Shown: positions 22,112-34,499, counted from the stretch's first letter. The stretch: DNA of 64,000 bases from Panicum virgatum (GCF_016808335.1 NC_053149.1:27091339-27155338); one strand, 5' to 3'. The notes: generated from the sequence alone by a model not told the origin. Made by a program: numbers and translations.

Positions 22112-25100
22112 TGTGACACCCTAGGTGTCTGCACAGTAGAACTGCATTTATTTTATGCATCATGTGCTTAATTTACTTGAACAAGGGTCTTATTTTAAAA
22201 ATATAAGGCTAATTGTGTAAATATGATTTGATGCAAGGTCCTTTCTATAATTAATTTGAATAGGGTGTGCAAATGTTGCTTTTGTGGAGGGTTTATTTGT
22301 AAATTTCAGTGTAATCATTACATGGCAGGAAGTTTTACTTTTCAGTCTGAAATTAAGATGAATTTGCTTTGGAAAAGACAAAAGTCCATTAAATTCAAAA
22401 CCCTTTCTATGTTTTCAAAATAACTCTTTAACCTTTGGTCAAATAAATTTTTGCACAACACCAAAGAAGTAGATCTTGAAAAGTTGAATAACTTTCATGT
22501 TGGGCACTTTTTCATTTGAGCCCTAGTTTAGAAGTTATTTTTGTTTTACAGTAGGACCCCTAAACTTTTCAGAAATTGCAAACAGGTCCAGTCTTCTTCT
22601 CCCTCCTCTCTCCCTCTCTGCTTGCTCTGCCGCCGGCGTAGAACGGCGCTGCCCGCCGCCGAGGAGGGCCGCAGGCCACCTCCTGCTGCTCCACCGCCAC
22701 ACACGGCATCCCCGCAACCCCCTGGCCCCACTCCCCTCCGTGCTGGAGCACTCCTCCCCTTGCCACGCCTCCCAGTCGAGCTCCGCGGCCGCCACCTTGC
22801 CGCCGCCGTGGCTAGCTCAGGGAAAAGCCCGGCTTTCCCATCTCTCGCACGCTTCAGCACCAGGAGGGTCCTCGCAATGCATTCCCCTCACTCGTTCGCC
22901 ACATCCCCGCCCCAAACCCCCAGAACACCGCCGCCATCTGCCGTCGACGAGCCTCCTCCTCGACCCAGACCCTCTAGCAGGTAGCGCTTGACGCCCTGAA
23001 GCTTCCTAGCCCATCTACCCTCGCCACTGGCGATTAGAGCCGCCGGAATCGGCTGGTCAACACCCCCTCTCTGCTCTGACTCCGGCCAAGGGCCTATCTG
23101 CTAGGATTCAAAAACTTCTAGGGACCAATCTTCAAGTTGTAAATCATTTTCCTTTTGTTTCTAGGCTGAAATTTTAAAATGCCTAGAAATTCATAGAAAA
23201 ATCATAAAAATACAAATCCAAATGTTTTGGAATCCTTGTTACAAGACCTACAAGTTTTGTTACACACACTTTTTCAGTTTTGGTCTGTATATTAATCCAA
23301 GAAAAAGAATAGAATAAATAGGCTTTAATTGTTCTATGAGTTATACTCAGTAACATCATGTGATTTTTGGCTAGAATGTGTCTTGCAGTGTTACTAGTTC
23401 CTGGTAAAAATTTGAAACCTTTTTGACATTATTAACTTGGTCAAAGTTTCAAGATTCCTAGATCTACTAGTTTTGCTAATGTATTTATGCTGCTAGAAAT
23501 ATCAAAGTTCTGAGTGTGAAACTTTTTTTTTCCATGCATGCATGTCACTAAAGCCTTGCTGTTGATTTAATGTTTGTCAAGTAGGCTTTAATTGTGATAA
23601 ATAGTTTCTTTAATTAGACAAATCTGAGAATATTTGTGGACCTCTATTTTGGTCATATGTTCATGTCTGTAAAATTTAGGATCCAGAAACGTTATAGAAC
23701 TTTCTGTACTAATTAGTTTTGCCCTATGTGGTTTAATATTGTCAAAATTATTACTTCTGTTTTATACCTAGATAAATTCTGAAAAATTTATAGGACGTTC
23801 TTAAGCATATGAAGCCTATTCTGAGAAATTTTGAGCTTCATAAGTGTTGCAGTTTGTTCTGTAGAATTTAATCTTGTTCTAGGTGTTGTCTGACTAAATG
23901 TTTTATTCTGAATAGTTGACTACATGAAACGGTATGAAATTTACAGGATAGATTTGTCTCTGTACTTCCTGTTTGAAGTAATTTTTTTGATTTTAAATGC
24001 TGTTTGTGTGCTGAGGTACTTATTTCTTAGCAAACCATGATTTATTTGCTATATGAACTAACTAAAACTTACTTTGTGAAGATAATCAAGTTGTATTGTG
24101 AGGTTAATCATGTTGTTTTGTGTAGTAAGACTTGTTAAATAACTACTCTATAAACGATTGCCCATATTCTAGTTATATTTACTAATTGTTATACTGCACC
24201 TTTATTGCAAAGTGTGTATGATTGCTATGCTTAGGATTTGAATTGAAACCCTAGATGCATGATCCTAGGAATCTATGTACTGAACACTAGACTGAGTTCG
24301 AATAATTGCAATGCTTATAGGACCGGTAAAAGTCGAGTGATTGCCTGTCACTCGCGAGCTTAATAGGAGTTGCTTGTTTACTTTCTGCAATCACTATAAG
24401 GACGTCGGACGGGGTCATGTTCGATATCATGACCTTGGGTGAGACCCCATCTGTATTGATGAATTCTGCTAAGGTCGTGGTGTGTGGTAGCGGTGGTTAA
24501 GTATTTGAACGTACCAGCCACAAGCCATGAATATGGTAAGCGGTAAGCCTAGTAGCTCATCGGACCGGTGAGTGGATATACCTTTCACTCTCTCTTTGAG
24601 ATAGGTTTTTATTTATGTTTATGTTGCGCAACACCACGGGTGCAGGGAGGAAGTTGGTGCCCTGTAGTCGGGGAGAGTGACTCTATCCACAAGCTGGAAT
24701 GAAAGGTCAACAGTTGTTTGGGAACGACCCGACGGTGTTCCAAACGTGTGTGTTAGGTTTACCTTGCAAGGTTGGAAATCCGATTCGAATCGTCCGTCTC
24801 TCGCGGATATTGAGACTACTTGATCCCTTTGCCACACAGAGTAATAAGAGTAATATTATTATGATCAATCTTGATGTTTGACTAAAGTTCTACCATGGTT
24901 GATTAGAATTAGTTGCTTACATAGAATGGTTAATCAACTAGAATATTGAAAGCTAAAATATGAAATTAAGGACCTACTCTTTATTGCTTTTCAGCAAAAA
25001 GGAAAACCAGAGCCTCACAAAACCCTGCATAGTCTAGCTAAGTGGACTAAGTATATCTGTTGACGGTTAAGTCTTGCCGAGTATTAGGATACTCAGCCTT

Positions 25101-25596
25101 GCTGTTGAATCCTGTTTCAGGTATGAGTTTTGAGGACCAGACCGCTAGTCTGACTTGGCCCTGCTCTTTGCCCCCTGGCTGGTTCGTAGAGTGGGATCCG
25201 TCTCCGGCCGGCAATGACCCCGACGAGTCATACCTTGCTTGGGCTAGCTTGGTATACTTTTGCGATGTGTTGTAGCTGCTGTGTTTTCTTTCCGCTGCTT
25301 AAACTCTGTACTTTAAACTTATGTTTTGTATAACGTTTTTCTGAGTTTGGACTTGTAATAATACTTTGAACTTGTTGTAATAACTATTATGCCTGTGTTG
25401 TAAATTATATAGTTGTAATATCTCTGGACTCGCCTTCGTGCGGGGTATGCTTGTTCGATCCGAGATCCGGTGGTTTTATCGGGACGTTACCCGACAGACC
25501 AAGAATTGTTCCGTTTGAAGTGCGTTTGAGTCGGTGTTGCCTTTAAGGTGATGGCCAGCGCGCTTGAGCCGGGATAATTCAGGTGGTTCTTCCACA
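22112..25596 (+). repeat. 5' LTR of element E
   Basis: 3485 bp from TGTGACACCC to TTCCACA. It has a GC-rich Pro/Arg-coding-like island at 22600-23080, probably promoter/leader DNA rather than a gene, and long AT-rich stretches. Compared with the 3' LTR it lacks about 170 bp of the GC-rich island (3' copy about 50680-50870) and about 240 bp (3' copy about 52190-52440). A quasi-palindrome GAGTATTAGGATACTC is at 25079-25094. Confidence 0.88.
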
Positions 25597-25598
25597 TC

Positions 25599-25616
25599 TG
25601 GTATCAGAGCTGCAAG
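25599..25616 (+). other. Primer binding site of element E, tRNA-iMet type
   Basis: TGGTATCAGAGCTGCAAG two bases after the LTR end. TGGTATCAGAGC is the classical initiator-tRNA-Met complement used by plant chromoviruses and Copia elements. Confidence 0.93.
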
Positions 25617-25892
25617 TGTACACCAAAGGTGTTGGAACCTTAAAAATTGATTTCGGTATAAAATTGGACCAACAAAGTATTTATAAAACTACGTTGGTTT
25701 CGTTAAGGATTGTGCATAGAATGTAAAGCCCTAGGGAAATTTAAGGGAGTTACTAGGTGGCTATCTACTTATGGTTTATTTATATCTGACTTTCAGCACT
25801 TTACATTTCTGTCAAACCTTACTTTTGTGCACAATCAATCTTTTAAATTTTGTAACGACGCACCTACGCTAAGGTAAGAAGGTAAGGATCCC

Positions 25893-26148
25893 CAGTCAGC
25901 TGAAGGAGTCTGACCTTCCCGTCGGTGATGCGAGCCGAACAATGCCCTCAAGCAGTGGCTTACTTGAGGTGCTACCAATATACCAACTATTAGTTGACTA
26001 TATTGGAAGTAAAGTATACTCAGTCAGCTGAGGGAGACTGACCTTCCTGTCGGTGATGCGAACCGAACGCTGCGCTCAAGCAGTGGCCTACTTGAGCTAC
26101 TGCAATTATACTGATCATCGGTCGAGTATATTGGGAGTAAAAGTACCC
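25893..26148 (+). repeat. Two 128-bp tandem repeats in the leader of element E
   Basis: Units 25893-26020 and 26021-26148 both begin CAGTCAGCTGA and share the blocks CGGTGATGCGA and CAAGCAGTGGC. Each has an inverted repeat CTCAAG/CTTGAG (25947-25952 with 25963-25968; 26075-26080 with 26091-26096) at the same place. The divergence suggests an old duplication. Confidence 0.8.
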
Positions 26149-26273
26149 CGTGAATACGTTATCTCGGTAGCGTATGAGCACTGTCCATGCAGTGTTGGAC
26201 GCATGGATGCCGCTTCTATAGTGAGCGGTAATGTATGGGAACGCTTTCATGTGTGCTGGCATGAAAGGTTCAA

Positions 26274-26276
<3 letters not shown>

Positions 26277-26356
<80 letters not shown>
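26277..26356. repeat. (AT)n microsatellite
   Basis: About 40 uninterrupted AT dinucleotides in the leader of element E. Confidence 0.97.
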
Positions 26357-26359
<3 letters not shown>

Positions 26360-26950
26360 CTGTCAATCTTTTGTAGGTACACTAACCGCGATTCGATAAG
26401 TTAAGAACGGTTAGAATTTATCGACTAGATATCATAAGGAGAGACGTATCTATGTTATGCCACCATACTAACCGCGTAAGCGCAACAATAGTTGGCAATT
26501 GTTTATCTTGTGAGGGCGAATAGATCGTGCATGCATAGTTTGATGCTGTTTGATTTGATTCCTAGGATTTGAATTTGTTACATGAGCTTTTCTAAGGAAT
26601 TTCTAGTGTGGATCCTCATGAATATGTCTTAGTATGGTTAAACAGTAAGTTGAGTTGAAACTTTTTATTAAGAGCATGTTTGTTGAAACACTTAGACTTT
26701 CTTGGATGTAAAAGATGGATTTGAGTCATGCTTTCATCCTTAGCCCCATCTTGATGTCATAATGATCTTTTCATTCCATAGAATCTCAAATGATGAACCA
26801 GTACCAATTGTGGTTTGTTCACTTCCTAAGTCTTGTGAAACCATATAATCTTTTGAATCAGAATCACATTTTTTCGCAGTCTTCTTAAAAGCTTTATTTG
26901 AGAAGTCTTGAGATAATCATATAACTCACATTTGAATCTTTTTGATTCAG

Positions 26951-27862
26951 ATGGCGGACCTTCCGAGTATCTTCTGGGATGATGATGGATATGCTCATAC
27001 TGATTGCCTATACTGGGAGGGCTTTCCTAGGATTTTGTGGGATACTCTTCGTATTTTCCACTACCCAGAACAACCCCGGTACAAGGGACGACAGTTTTCT
27101 GAGGATGAAGTTCAGAAATGCAGTGCCACCATGACCATTCCTCAACACCCCACTTTGGCTTGGCCGTCTATTGAGATTGAGATGGTTGGATATCGCCTTG
27201 TGGACGCTTTTGAGACAGCAGCCCTCAAAGCTATTACCACCTTCTGTGAGCACCATCCGAATGAAGTGGCCGCTTATCCTATTGGCTTGTTTCCGGCAGT
27301 CAATGCTGGCAGCACAGAGTGGCTTTTCAGGACCACACACTTTGGTCACTTATCTAGAGATGTGGCTGATGAGACTATTCAGGCGGTGATTAGGTATATG
27401 AATGCCCAGTACCGCTATCAGATCCTTCAGCAGAGGCACATGGATCAGGTGATGGACTTGGCCCAGACTTTTCAGCGAGGTCTTAGCCTGAGAGACACAC
27501 AGATTCAGGGGCTTAATGAGGCTGTTGCTGGGAGAGATAACGCCATTGCCCAGTACGAGCTTCTGGTTCTGGAGCGTGGTGCTGAAATAGTGTAGTGTAA
27601 CACAGTGATTACTTTTCTTCAAGAGCAGGTTCACGAGCTCCAAATGGAGTTGGGTGATGCTATGGACCATATTGGTATACACCATGAGCAGCTAATTCCT
27701 CCAGTTGTCCCAGCCGAGCCTGCAGCAGAAGAAGAAGACCCAAAGGAGATTGAGGGAGTTTCAGAGATAGATTCCGAGAACGAACTTCCCGAGCCTAACC
27801 CTCAGCCGGACAACTCTTCCTCCAGCAGTGCTTCCTCTGTGGGCAACCTCGATGATTTCTAG
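26951..27862 (+). pseudogene. Extra ORF of element E upstream of gag
   Basis: Reading frame from ATG 26951 to TAG 27860-27862 with one internal TAG at 27593-27595; both parts are in the same frame. The N-terminal half has an aromatic-rich start (SIFWDDDGYAHTDCLYWEGF) and a middle rich in Trp and His. The region around residues 150-245 is predicted-coil-like (Gln, Glu, Leu). The end is Pro/Glu/Ser-rich and acidic. I recognise similar ORFs ahead of gag in grass Tekay-type elements but no domain of known function. It is a separate ORF, 647 bp before gag. Confidence 0.65.
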
Positions 27863-28509
27863 GCATCTTAGGATTGTCCTAGATAGCATGTGATCTTCCT
27901 TATTGTAGTATATGTAAATAGGGAATGAAATGTTGTAAAATAGCCCTAGGAAGGAGTACCACTTGTTGTAAGCATATGTGGTAAGGAAATGTGATGCTAG
28001 GTTTATAAAGACTACCTTGGATGTAATATAATTAGTGACTACCAGTTTGGAAATCATGACCTTTCTGCTTGCCGAATTTTTATCTCTTCATCTGTGCATT
28101 TTTAGGCTGTTTGATGAATACCAAAGTTGTTGCAAATTTTGTAACCTGGGTGTTCACCAAATTTTAGCCTATTTGGATCTGTGTAGCCATATTTATAGTC
28201 AAAACACTACCATGATCTCCGTTGAAAAACAGCATAGCACAGAACGATGAAAAGTGAATTTTTAGGTTACCTTTCCTACTGTTTTGCTTTAGGAGTTGAA
28301 TACCGAAATGGTAGAGTATGAAGTTATCTAACAGCTGACCAATTTTGAGCTATGTTGGTTGAGCAAATGTGTGTTATGCATATTGTGTTACACCGCATTT
28401 TGTTAAATTCTGCTGATTTTGTTTTGCTGTCCAATGTATGATCATTGCACATACCATTGATTTTGGGAGCAAGGATAATGTATCTAATGGATGTCTTCAA
28501 TAATTACAG
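27863..28509 (+). other. Non-coding spacer between extra ORF and gag of element E
   Basis: AT-rich, with no ORF of note. It ends in TAATTACAG directly before the gag ATG at 28510, compatible with an intron acceptor. Confidence 0.6.
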
Positions 28510-28810
28510 ATGGTTGGTCATACCCGTGGATCACCCGAAGGCTTCGGCCGTGAAACTGGCAGTGGATCTCAGCAGCCACCGCCACCACCGTCGAATCTGG
28601 CCGAGCTAATGGCCATGCAAACTGAATTACTTCGTCAGCTGGTGAAAGGGCAGCAGAATCCGCCACGCCAGCAGCAGCGTGGAGGACGTGATGAGCAACC
28701 AGCGGGTTACCAGGAATTCTTTGGTACCCAACCTCCGTTGTTCAGCCGGACTGATGAACCACAGGACGCCGATGCTTGGCTCTGTACTATTGAATCCAAG
28801 TTTGCCATGC
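28510..28810 (+). pseudogene. gag: gag of element E, N-terminal part
   Basis: ATG 28510. A Pro/Gln-rich N-terminus leads to LFSRTDEPQDADAWLCTIES, the start of the chromovirus gag core. Element F interrupts it at 28811. The continuation is at 47728 (AVPCANGNKAQFAAQQLRG), and the frame would be kept if F and one 5-bp target copy were absent. Confidence 0.88.
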
Positions 28811-31800
28811 TGTAACACCCTAATTTAAATTTCAGCTTTTAATAATAAATTTAATTGGCTTTGATTTAATTTTCTAGGATTTAATTTGCCTAGCCTTGCA
28901 TTTATAATTTATTTTTGCTTCATAAAGTAATTAAAATTTTTAGGTCAACATGTTGTGCATTCATGCTGGTGCATAATTTTATTTGATTGAGTGTGGTAGA
29001 GTTTGAATTCAAATATGAATTTGGATTCAAATAGTTTTGAGTGGTGTTAGAATTAGAAAAACAAAAGAAATAGGAAAGGAGAAGGAACTCAAACCAGCCC
29101 TGCAGCCCAACCCAACCCGGCGGCCCAACCCGCTCCTTCCTTCCCTCTCCTCCCCAGCCGGCCCACTTCCTCTTCCCCACGGCCAGCTCCCACCGCGTGG
29201 CCTAGCCTTTCTCCAGCGCACGCGGCCCAGCTCGCCTCCTCTCCACTCACGGTCCGCACGCCAGCTCCACGGCCCGCTCCACCCGCACACTACCCACGCG
29301 CTTCAGCCGCAGCGACGCCCGCGCGCCTCCTCTCACTGACAGCCGGGCCCACGAGCCAGGCTCGTCTTCCCCGCCTCTCCCGGCTGTGCAACGGCCAGCC
29401 GCGATCCCCACCCGAGAAACTCACTGGTTTCCTTCTTGGGCGCGCACGCCGAGATCCCCGGCGCCCTCTTTAAACTGCACCGCGGACCTCCCTGCTCCCA
29501 TCCGCAGCCGCCACGCCCAAACCCTAGCCTCTCCACCACACCATTGTTGCGCAGAGGTCTGCGCCGCCGTAGACCCACTTCTCCACCGCTTCCCAGACCC
29601 TGCAAACCCCTGCGCCAGCTCCGCCTTGGCGCCTAGAGTCTCGCGGAGCTCCTGTTCCTCGAGTTCGGCCCTGCATGGCGTCGAATTTGCGCCTGACATC
29701 CGTCCCAGGTGAGACTCTGCACCGCCGTGATTACTCGCCATCGGTGACGTTCGGACCGCCTTGACCCCATCACACCTGCACAGGACCAGCGCGGATTTCC
29801 TCGACGGATCAGCCCCTTCGTGAGCTCCGCCACGACCCGCCGCCCGGATCCCGCTGCTGGCCATCCGACGCTGCGACTCCGCCCAATCAAGGCCCTCGGT
29901 GAGCACAAGCACAGTCCCCTCTTCCTTTTGCACTTGTTGTCTTAGACTGTAGGCCGCATCCGAGCCCGGAACACGCACGCCGGCGTCTCACCGCCGCCCC
30001 GCTGCGGATCTCCCATGGCGGACCTCGCCGCAGCACAACACAGCCACCACGCAACCCTGGTTCTGGTTCGCGCTCACTCAACACGTGCACGCGCACCCTT
30101 TTGGCACCCATTTCCACCCCAGTTCGGCCAGCACGCCACACCCCGGCGAGCGCCATGGCCAAGCACCGCCCCCGCCGTCGCAACTGCGTCCCAAGGCCTC
30201 CCCAAACCCGGCTCAACCCTCTGGTGGATTACGCGTGATGTGTACTACCTTCGAGGCCAAACCGCAGGCTGAAACGAGCCATGGAACGCCAGTTTGGCAA
30301 ACGCCGGCGAGCCCCCGCGCAGCGTCGCCGCGGAATTTGGCTCCGGCAGCCCAGCGCCGCCGCCCTCACCCCCAATCATTCTGAGCCACCCGATTAGAAC
30401 CCAACGGACGAGATTAGATCAGATCCAGATCGGGTCCGGATCGTCAGATCCAAAACCGACGGCCCTGATTAGATGATACCCTTTCGGCCTGGCGCTTTTG
30501 CTAAAGAGTCCCTGAACTCTTTTGAAAACAACCCGCGGTCCAAGCCTGTTCAAAAGAATTTACGGTTAAGTCCTACTTTTAGTGTTTTACCCCCTGTGCT
30601 CTTTAGAATTAGAACCCGCAGTCCTGGCCAGTCAGTTTTGCACGCGAGCCCCTGCAGCAAAGCGTTAATTATGTTGTAGTCCCTGGTTTTTGCAGAAAAC
30701 CCCCAGAAACTCTGTTTTTCTTACAGTTTAGCCCCTAGATCTTGTTTTAGCTCTAGATTTCACATTTTAGCTCCGTTTTAGGCATTCTGTATGTCCACGC
30801 GATCGTTGTAACGCATAGAATAGTTCTAGCTTAGTTTTGTTTGTTGTTTTTATGTATTGTTGTACTGTTTCTTAGCATTTGCTTTGGTTGCATGTATGTG
30901 TATGTGCTGGACCTTGTTTTGGCGTTGGGATCATGAGTAGACGTTGATCCATCTGAGGAGTACCAGGAGCCATCTTCAGAGCAGTTTGAGCAATAGGAGC
31001 AGTTTGAGGAAGGAAAGTATAACATTAACAACACCTATCACTTTAAATACAATTTCATACTGCATTTTAATACTGTATGCCTATAAGGACTTTCCTAGCC
31101 ACTTTATATCCTTTATATATATATATCCTTTGGGTTACATTTTGGTTAGTTATGCTAGGTGCCGCGCTATAACACACTTGGTCCTTTTTAATTAATTTGA
31201 TTAATGGTATATGCAACTTAATTCTGGGAGTGGCCCGTTTGAGTGGCTCACGTCTCGTTATAAAATGGTTTTGTTAGAAACATGTTTTAGGGGGCCAGCA
31301 CGGTGCTTACTGCTGGGTTGGCCACTCTCCATAAGGACCGGTTCATAGAGCGACAACCTGGGACAACAGCGCTCCCACAAGACTGGAAAGGGACGGTCTT
31401 GGCGTAATAATTAGGTCTTTTTGGTTTGGAGTAACTTACCTGTGGGGCAGGGGAGGTAAGCTTCAATGGTCCCTGCTCCTCCGGCTTGGTCTGTGCTTGG
31501 TCTGTGCACCTGTGTCTTGTACCCTCGTGAGGTGGGCCCCATCGTCGCCGATCCACCCTCGCGGTTACTCCTTACCAACGAGATTCTTTGTAAAGGCCTC
31601 GCAGTGTTCTTGCTAGCCATCTCACCTACGGGAGTGTGATGAACAACTAGCGTAGCTCACGACTTGTGGGTAAAGATGTGCAACCTCTGCAGAGTGTAAA
31701 ACTGGTATACTAGCCGTGCTCACAGTCATGAGCGGCCCAGATCCTCCTTTTGATTAGTGGGGTTATCTTCCTTTGGTTAGGGGGGTTTCCCCGGGTGGCT

Positions 31801-32365
31801 TGGTTTGGTTTGGTTCTCAGTAGTATCATAATTTAATTTTGATTAATTACTATGTAACTGGGGTATGGTAATTCATCAACTTGTAGTAAATAGCTTTAAT
31901 AAAATTTTGTCAAGACTAAAAGCTAATACAGTTGAGTCAGCCAACCTTAGAGCCTCATAGTTTGTGTTATACTTGTTGAGTACAAGTTGTGTACTCACAC
32001 TTTCCTTCTCTACTCTTTTTCCTCTTGCCCTTTTTGGGGATACTCTACTGCTGCTCAGTTCCTGCCGACGCGAGGGAGTTCACCCAGAGCTACCAGGAGT
32101 ACGAGGACTTCTAGGCGTTCGTCTCCCAGTCGACGTCCCTGTGGCGCCCTGCTTCCGAGAGTTTCTTCGTATATGTATTTTACGCTTCCGCTGTATCAGA
32201 CATTTTGTCATTAATGTAATAAATAACATTCGTACTCGCTTTATTATATCTTTTTACGTGATATGTGCTGTGATATATTGTTCATTCTGTTGTATATACG
32301 TGTGACTTGATCCTGGCACGTATATGATTGCTCGGTTTATGTCCTTTTATAAACCGGGTGTTACA
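28811..32365 (+). repeat. 5' LTR of element F
   Basis: 3555 bp. Its first third contains a GC-rich island (29090-30400) with many spurious Pro/Arg/Ala ORFs on both strands, repeated in the 3' LTR. A short (AT)n is at about 31117-31126. GAGTACAAGTTGTGTACTC at 31978-31996 is a quasi-palindrome with counterparts in E. No gene supported. Confidence 0.9.
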
Positions 32366-32368
32366 GAG

Positions 32369-32380
32369 TGGTATCAGAGC
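32369..32380 (+). other. Primer binding site of element F, tRNA-iMet type
   Basis: TGGTATCAGAGC three bases after the LTR end at 32365. Confidence 0.93.
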
Positions 32381-33235
32381 TATATTGACTGTAGGACGAA
32401 AGCATAGATAGAACTGGTCGAGTTTTAGGTCTTCTTCTCTCTAAGCCTTGTCTGCTGAAACTATTTTGCTATTATATTCCTTGAAATTCCAAGATTTTTA
32501 CTCGTCTTGCCTTGATTTCCCTCTATAGAATTAGTTTCCGTAGATTTTGGCCAGAAGTAAGTCGACCGACCATCATAGGTGTAAGCTAGATGACCCTTTA
32601 TAATAGCACGATAGAACGTTCTGCGATGCGTTGTGTTAGTCGAGTCGCGTGATAAACTCGACTAAAGTATGAACTTTTGAATGCTTGTTATTATGCTACA
32701 TGTTTGATTTGGATCTTTGGTTGATTGCATAGCTTAGTAGTTAAATTTGTTTAATAAAAATTAGTCTTAAGTTAAAGTTAATTAATTAATTAATTAATTA
32801 ATTAAATGAGTTAAATCGTTGGGAGTAAAACCATCCACTCTATCCTCTCTACCTTATCATGCCTTGGGTTTCTCCTGTCTTGCTCATCGAGAAGAAGGAT
32901 AGCACGAAGAGGATGTGATATTCCAGGATTCACCGACGAGGACGTCGATTTCTGTAAGGGGGTAGGGATGTGACACCCCGGCCTACAGATAGTACTGGAG
33001 AATTTGAGAATCTCTCAGACGAGGCAGAAGAGTTATGCTATAGTTCCTTTTTTCGGATTTATGTAACACGTATCTGGAGTTAGCAGCAGTGATGCATGGG
33101 TAGTGTTGTCTAAATAAGATAGAACCTTAGATAGTGGGGTTTTTCTCTCTTCCTTGAACTTACCAATCTGTGTTTCCTCTTTACCCCAGCTCATATGTCG
33201 GCAGAATAAAAAGACCTTGGAGACTGTGCAATGGG
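32381..33235 (+). other. Leader of element F with a displaced RT remnant
   Basis: Mostly non-coding, with an (ATTA)n tract at about 32775-32805. At about 32855-32920 a short frame encodes PWVSPVLLIEKKDSTKRM, which resembles the RT motif PWGxPVLxxxKKDG. At 32955-32985 a purine tract is followed by TGTGACACCCC, like a polypurine tract plus LTR start. Both precede gag, where they do not belong, so this is a remnant of another or rearranged element. Confidence 0.55.
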
Positions 33236-34422
33236 TGATGATGTTCATGCAACAGTTTCCGTGGAGCAGCCGATAGCGGTACAAGATCAATCTTCGCAAA
33301 CCACATACCACCCGAAGAATGGTGAGAAGGCTTGCCCGTGTTGCCAATTCTATGGTCTTGTCGTCTAGTTCGTGCGACTGAAGATGAAGCTACAACTAGG
33401 AGGAACCTGAGGTTGTTCTCCAGTACAAAGAGGAAGAGGTCTCATCAAGAGCAGCTAGTAGAGGATTCCTTTTTCCTTGATGGTCCATCAGTCGATGAGC
33501 TACAGAGAAAGGATCCTGAGTGCTCTAGAGATACACAGGTCAAGAACCAAGCACTCTATGATTATGTTGATGGGTTGACTATCACTATGAATGTGATTCA
33601 GCCACGCGGCCGCAATGAGTCCAAAAAGCAACAGCAGAAATGATGCAAGATGTGATGTTAAGTTCATAGGGAGGTCAACCAAGTAGCGCCATTCACCGCC
33701 GTCGCCTGTGCTACCAATGCAGGCAAGAAGGTCATTATGCCAAAAGTTGTCCCCAGAATCACCTGTCACCGGAAGCACCAGTTCAGGACCTTTCACCAAT
33801 CCCGCGTACCAGTGGTGACGAGACCCACCTTATTTTCGGGAATTGCTCAAAGCAAGATGCCCAGAATGATCAGGATCAGCAGCAGGTGATACCAGTGTGC
33901 AGTGATCGTACAAAGCGTGAGCAATCCAAGAAGGGACCAAAAGAGTACTTCCAGGGTAGAGTTCACCATGTATCAATAGAAACCATTCGGGATGATAGTC
34001 CAGTCATTCTTGGTATGTTTCTAGTCAACTCATTTCCAGCCTCAGTGTTGATAGATCCTCGTGCTACACATTCATTCATCAGCACGCAATTTGCTGCTAA
34101 GCATGAGATATTGAAGCTTCCCATGAGGAGGAGAATGGTCGTCAACTCATCAGGAAAAGAACAGATCTCCAGTTACATATGTCCTCGAGTCAGCATAAGG
34201 ATAGGCGAGGCAACCTTCCCTGAGGACCTTATTGTGATGGAGTCAACAGGAATCGGCATCATTCTTGGTCAAAATTGGTCAGTTCGAAACAAACTTGTGA
34301 TGCAGCCTACCAAAAGAGTGGTAAAGGTCCAGACCTTGTCAGGTGAGCAAATTGACCATGAGATTCAACATACTGCCAACTCAAGACATGTGGGTATGAG
34401 ATCCCGACTTAGGAGTGAGTAG
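33236..34422 (+). pseudogene. Degenerate gag tail and protease of element F
   Basis: A CCHC zinc knuckle (CYQCRQEGHYAKSC, 33709-33750) marks the end of gag. The same frame runs on into an aspartic protease to the TGA-TAG region at 34420-34422 (ORF from 33886). The protease is recognised by VNSFPASVLID, THSFIST and GIGIILGQNW. The catalytic DSGA is replaced by D-P-R-A, so it would be inactive. Upstream, 33332-33643 is a gag-like fragment in another frame. Tekay-type relatives have RT next; here the sequence goes straight to the polypurine tract. Confidence 0.75.
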
Positions 34423-34479
34423 AACTTAAACCCATCCTTGTTTCTCTTTGCTAGCCAGCCCAGAATCTCGGGACGAGAT

Positions 34480-34499
34480 TCCTGTAAGGGGGTAGGATT
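34480..34499 (+). other. Polypurine tract of element F
   Basis: TGTAAGGGGGTAGGATT immediately before the 3' LTR start TGTAACACCC at 34500. Confidence 0.8.

Larger units (their letters stand above)
25617..26950 (+). other. Untranslated leader of element E
   Basis: No ORF. It holds tandem splice-donor-like AAG|GTAAGA and AAG|GTAAGG (GT at 25874 and 25882), a duplicated 128-bp unit and an (AT)n tract. ATG 26951 follows CAG directly, and so does the gag ATG at 28510, so both could be splice acceptors fed by the same donors (inference). Confidence 0.6.

Noticed and set aside
22541..23050. Overlapping Pro/Arg/Ala-rich ORFs on both strands in GC-rich DNA (also 50254-51006, 29037-30384 and 44618-45886).
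   Set aside because: They lie in LTR islands, are open on several frames at once because of base composition, and do not keep frame between the two LTR copies.
32775..32805. (ATTA)n tract as an origin or regulatory element.
   Set aside because: Simple microsatellite in a degenerate leader, no other signal.
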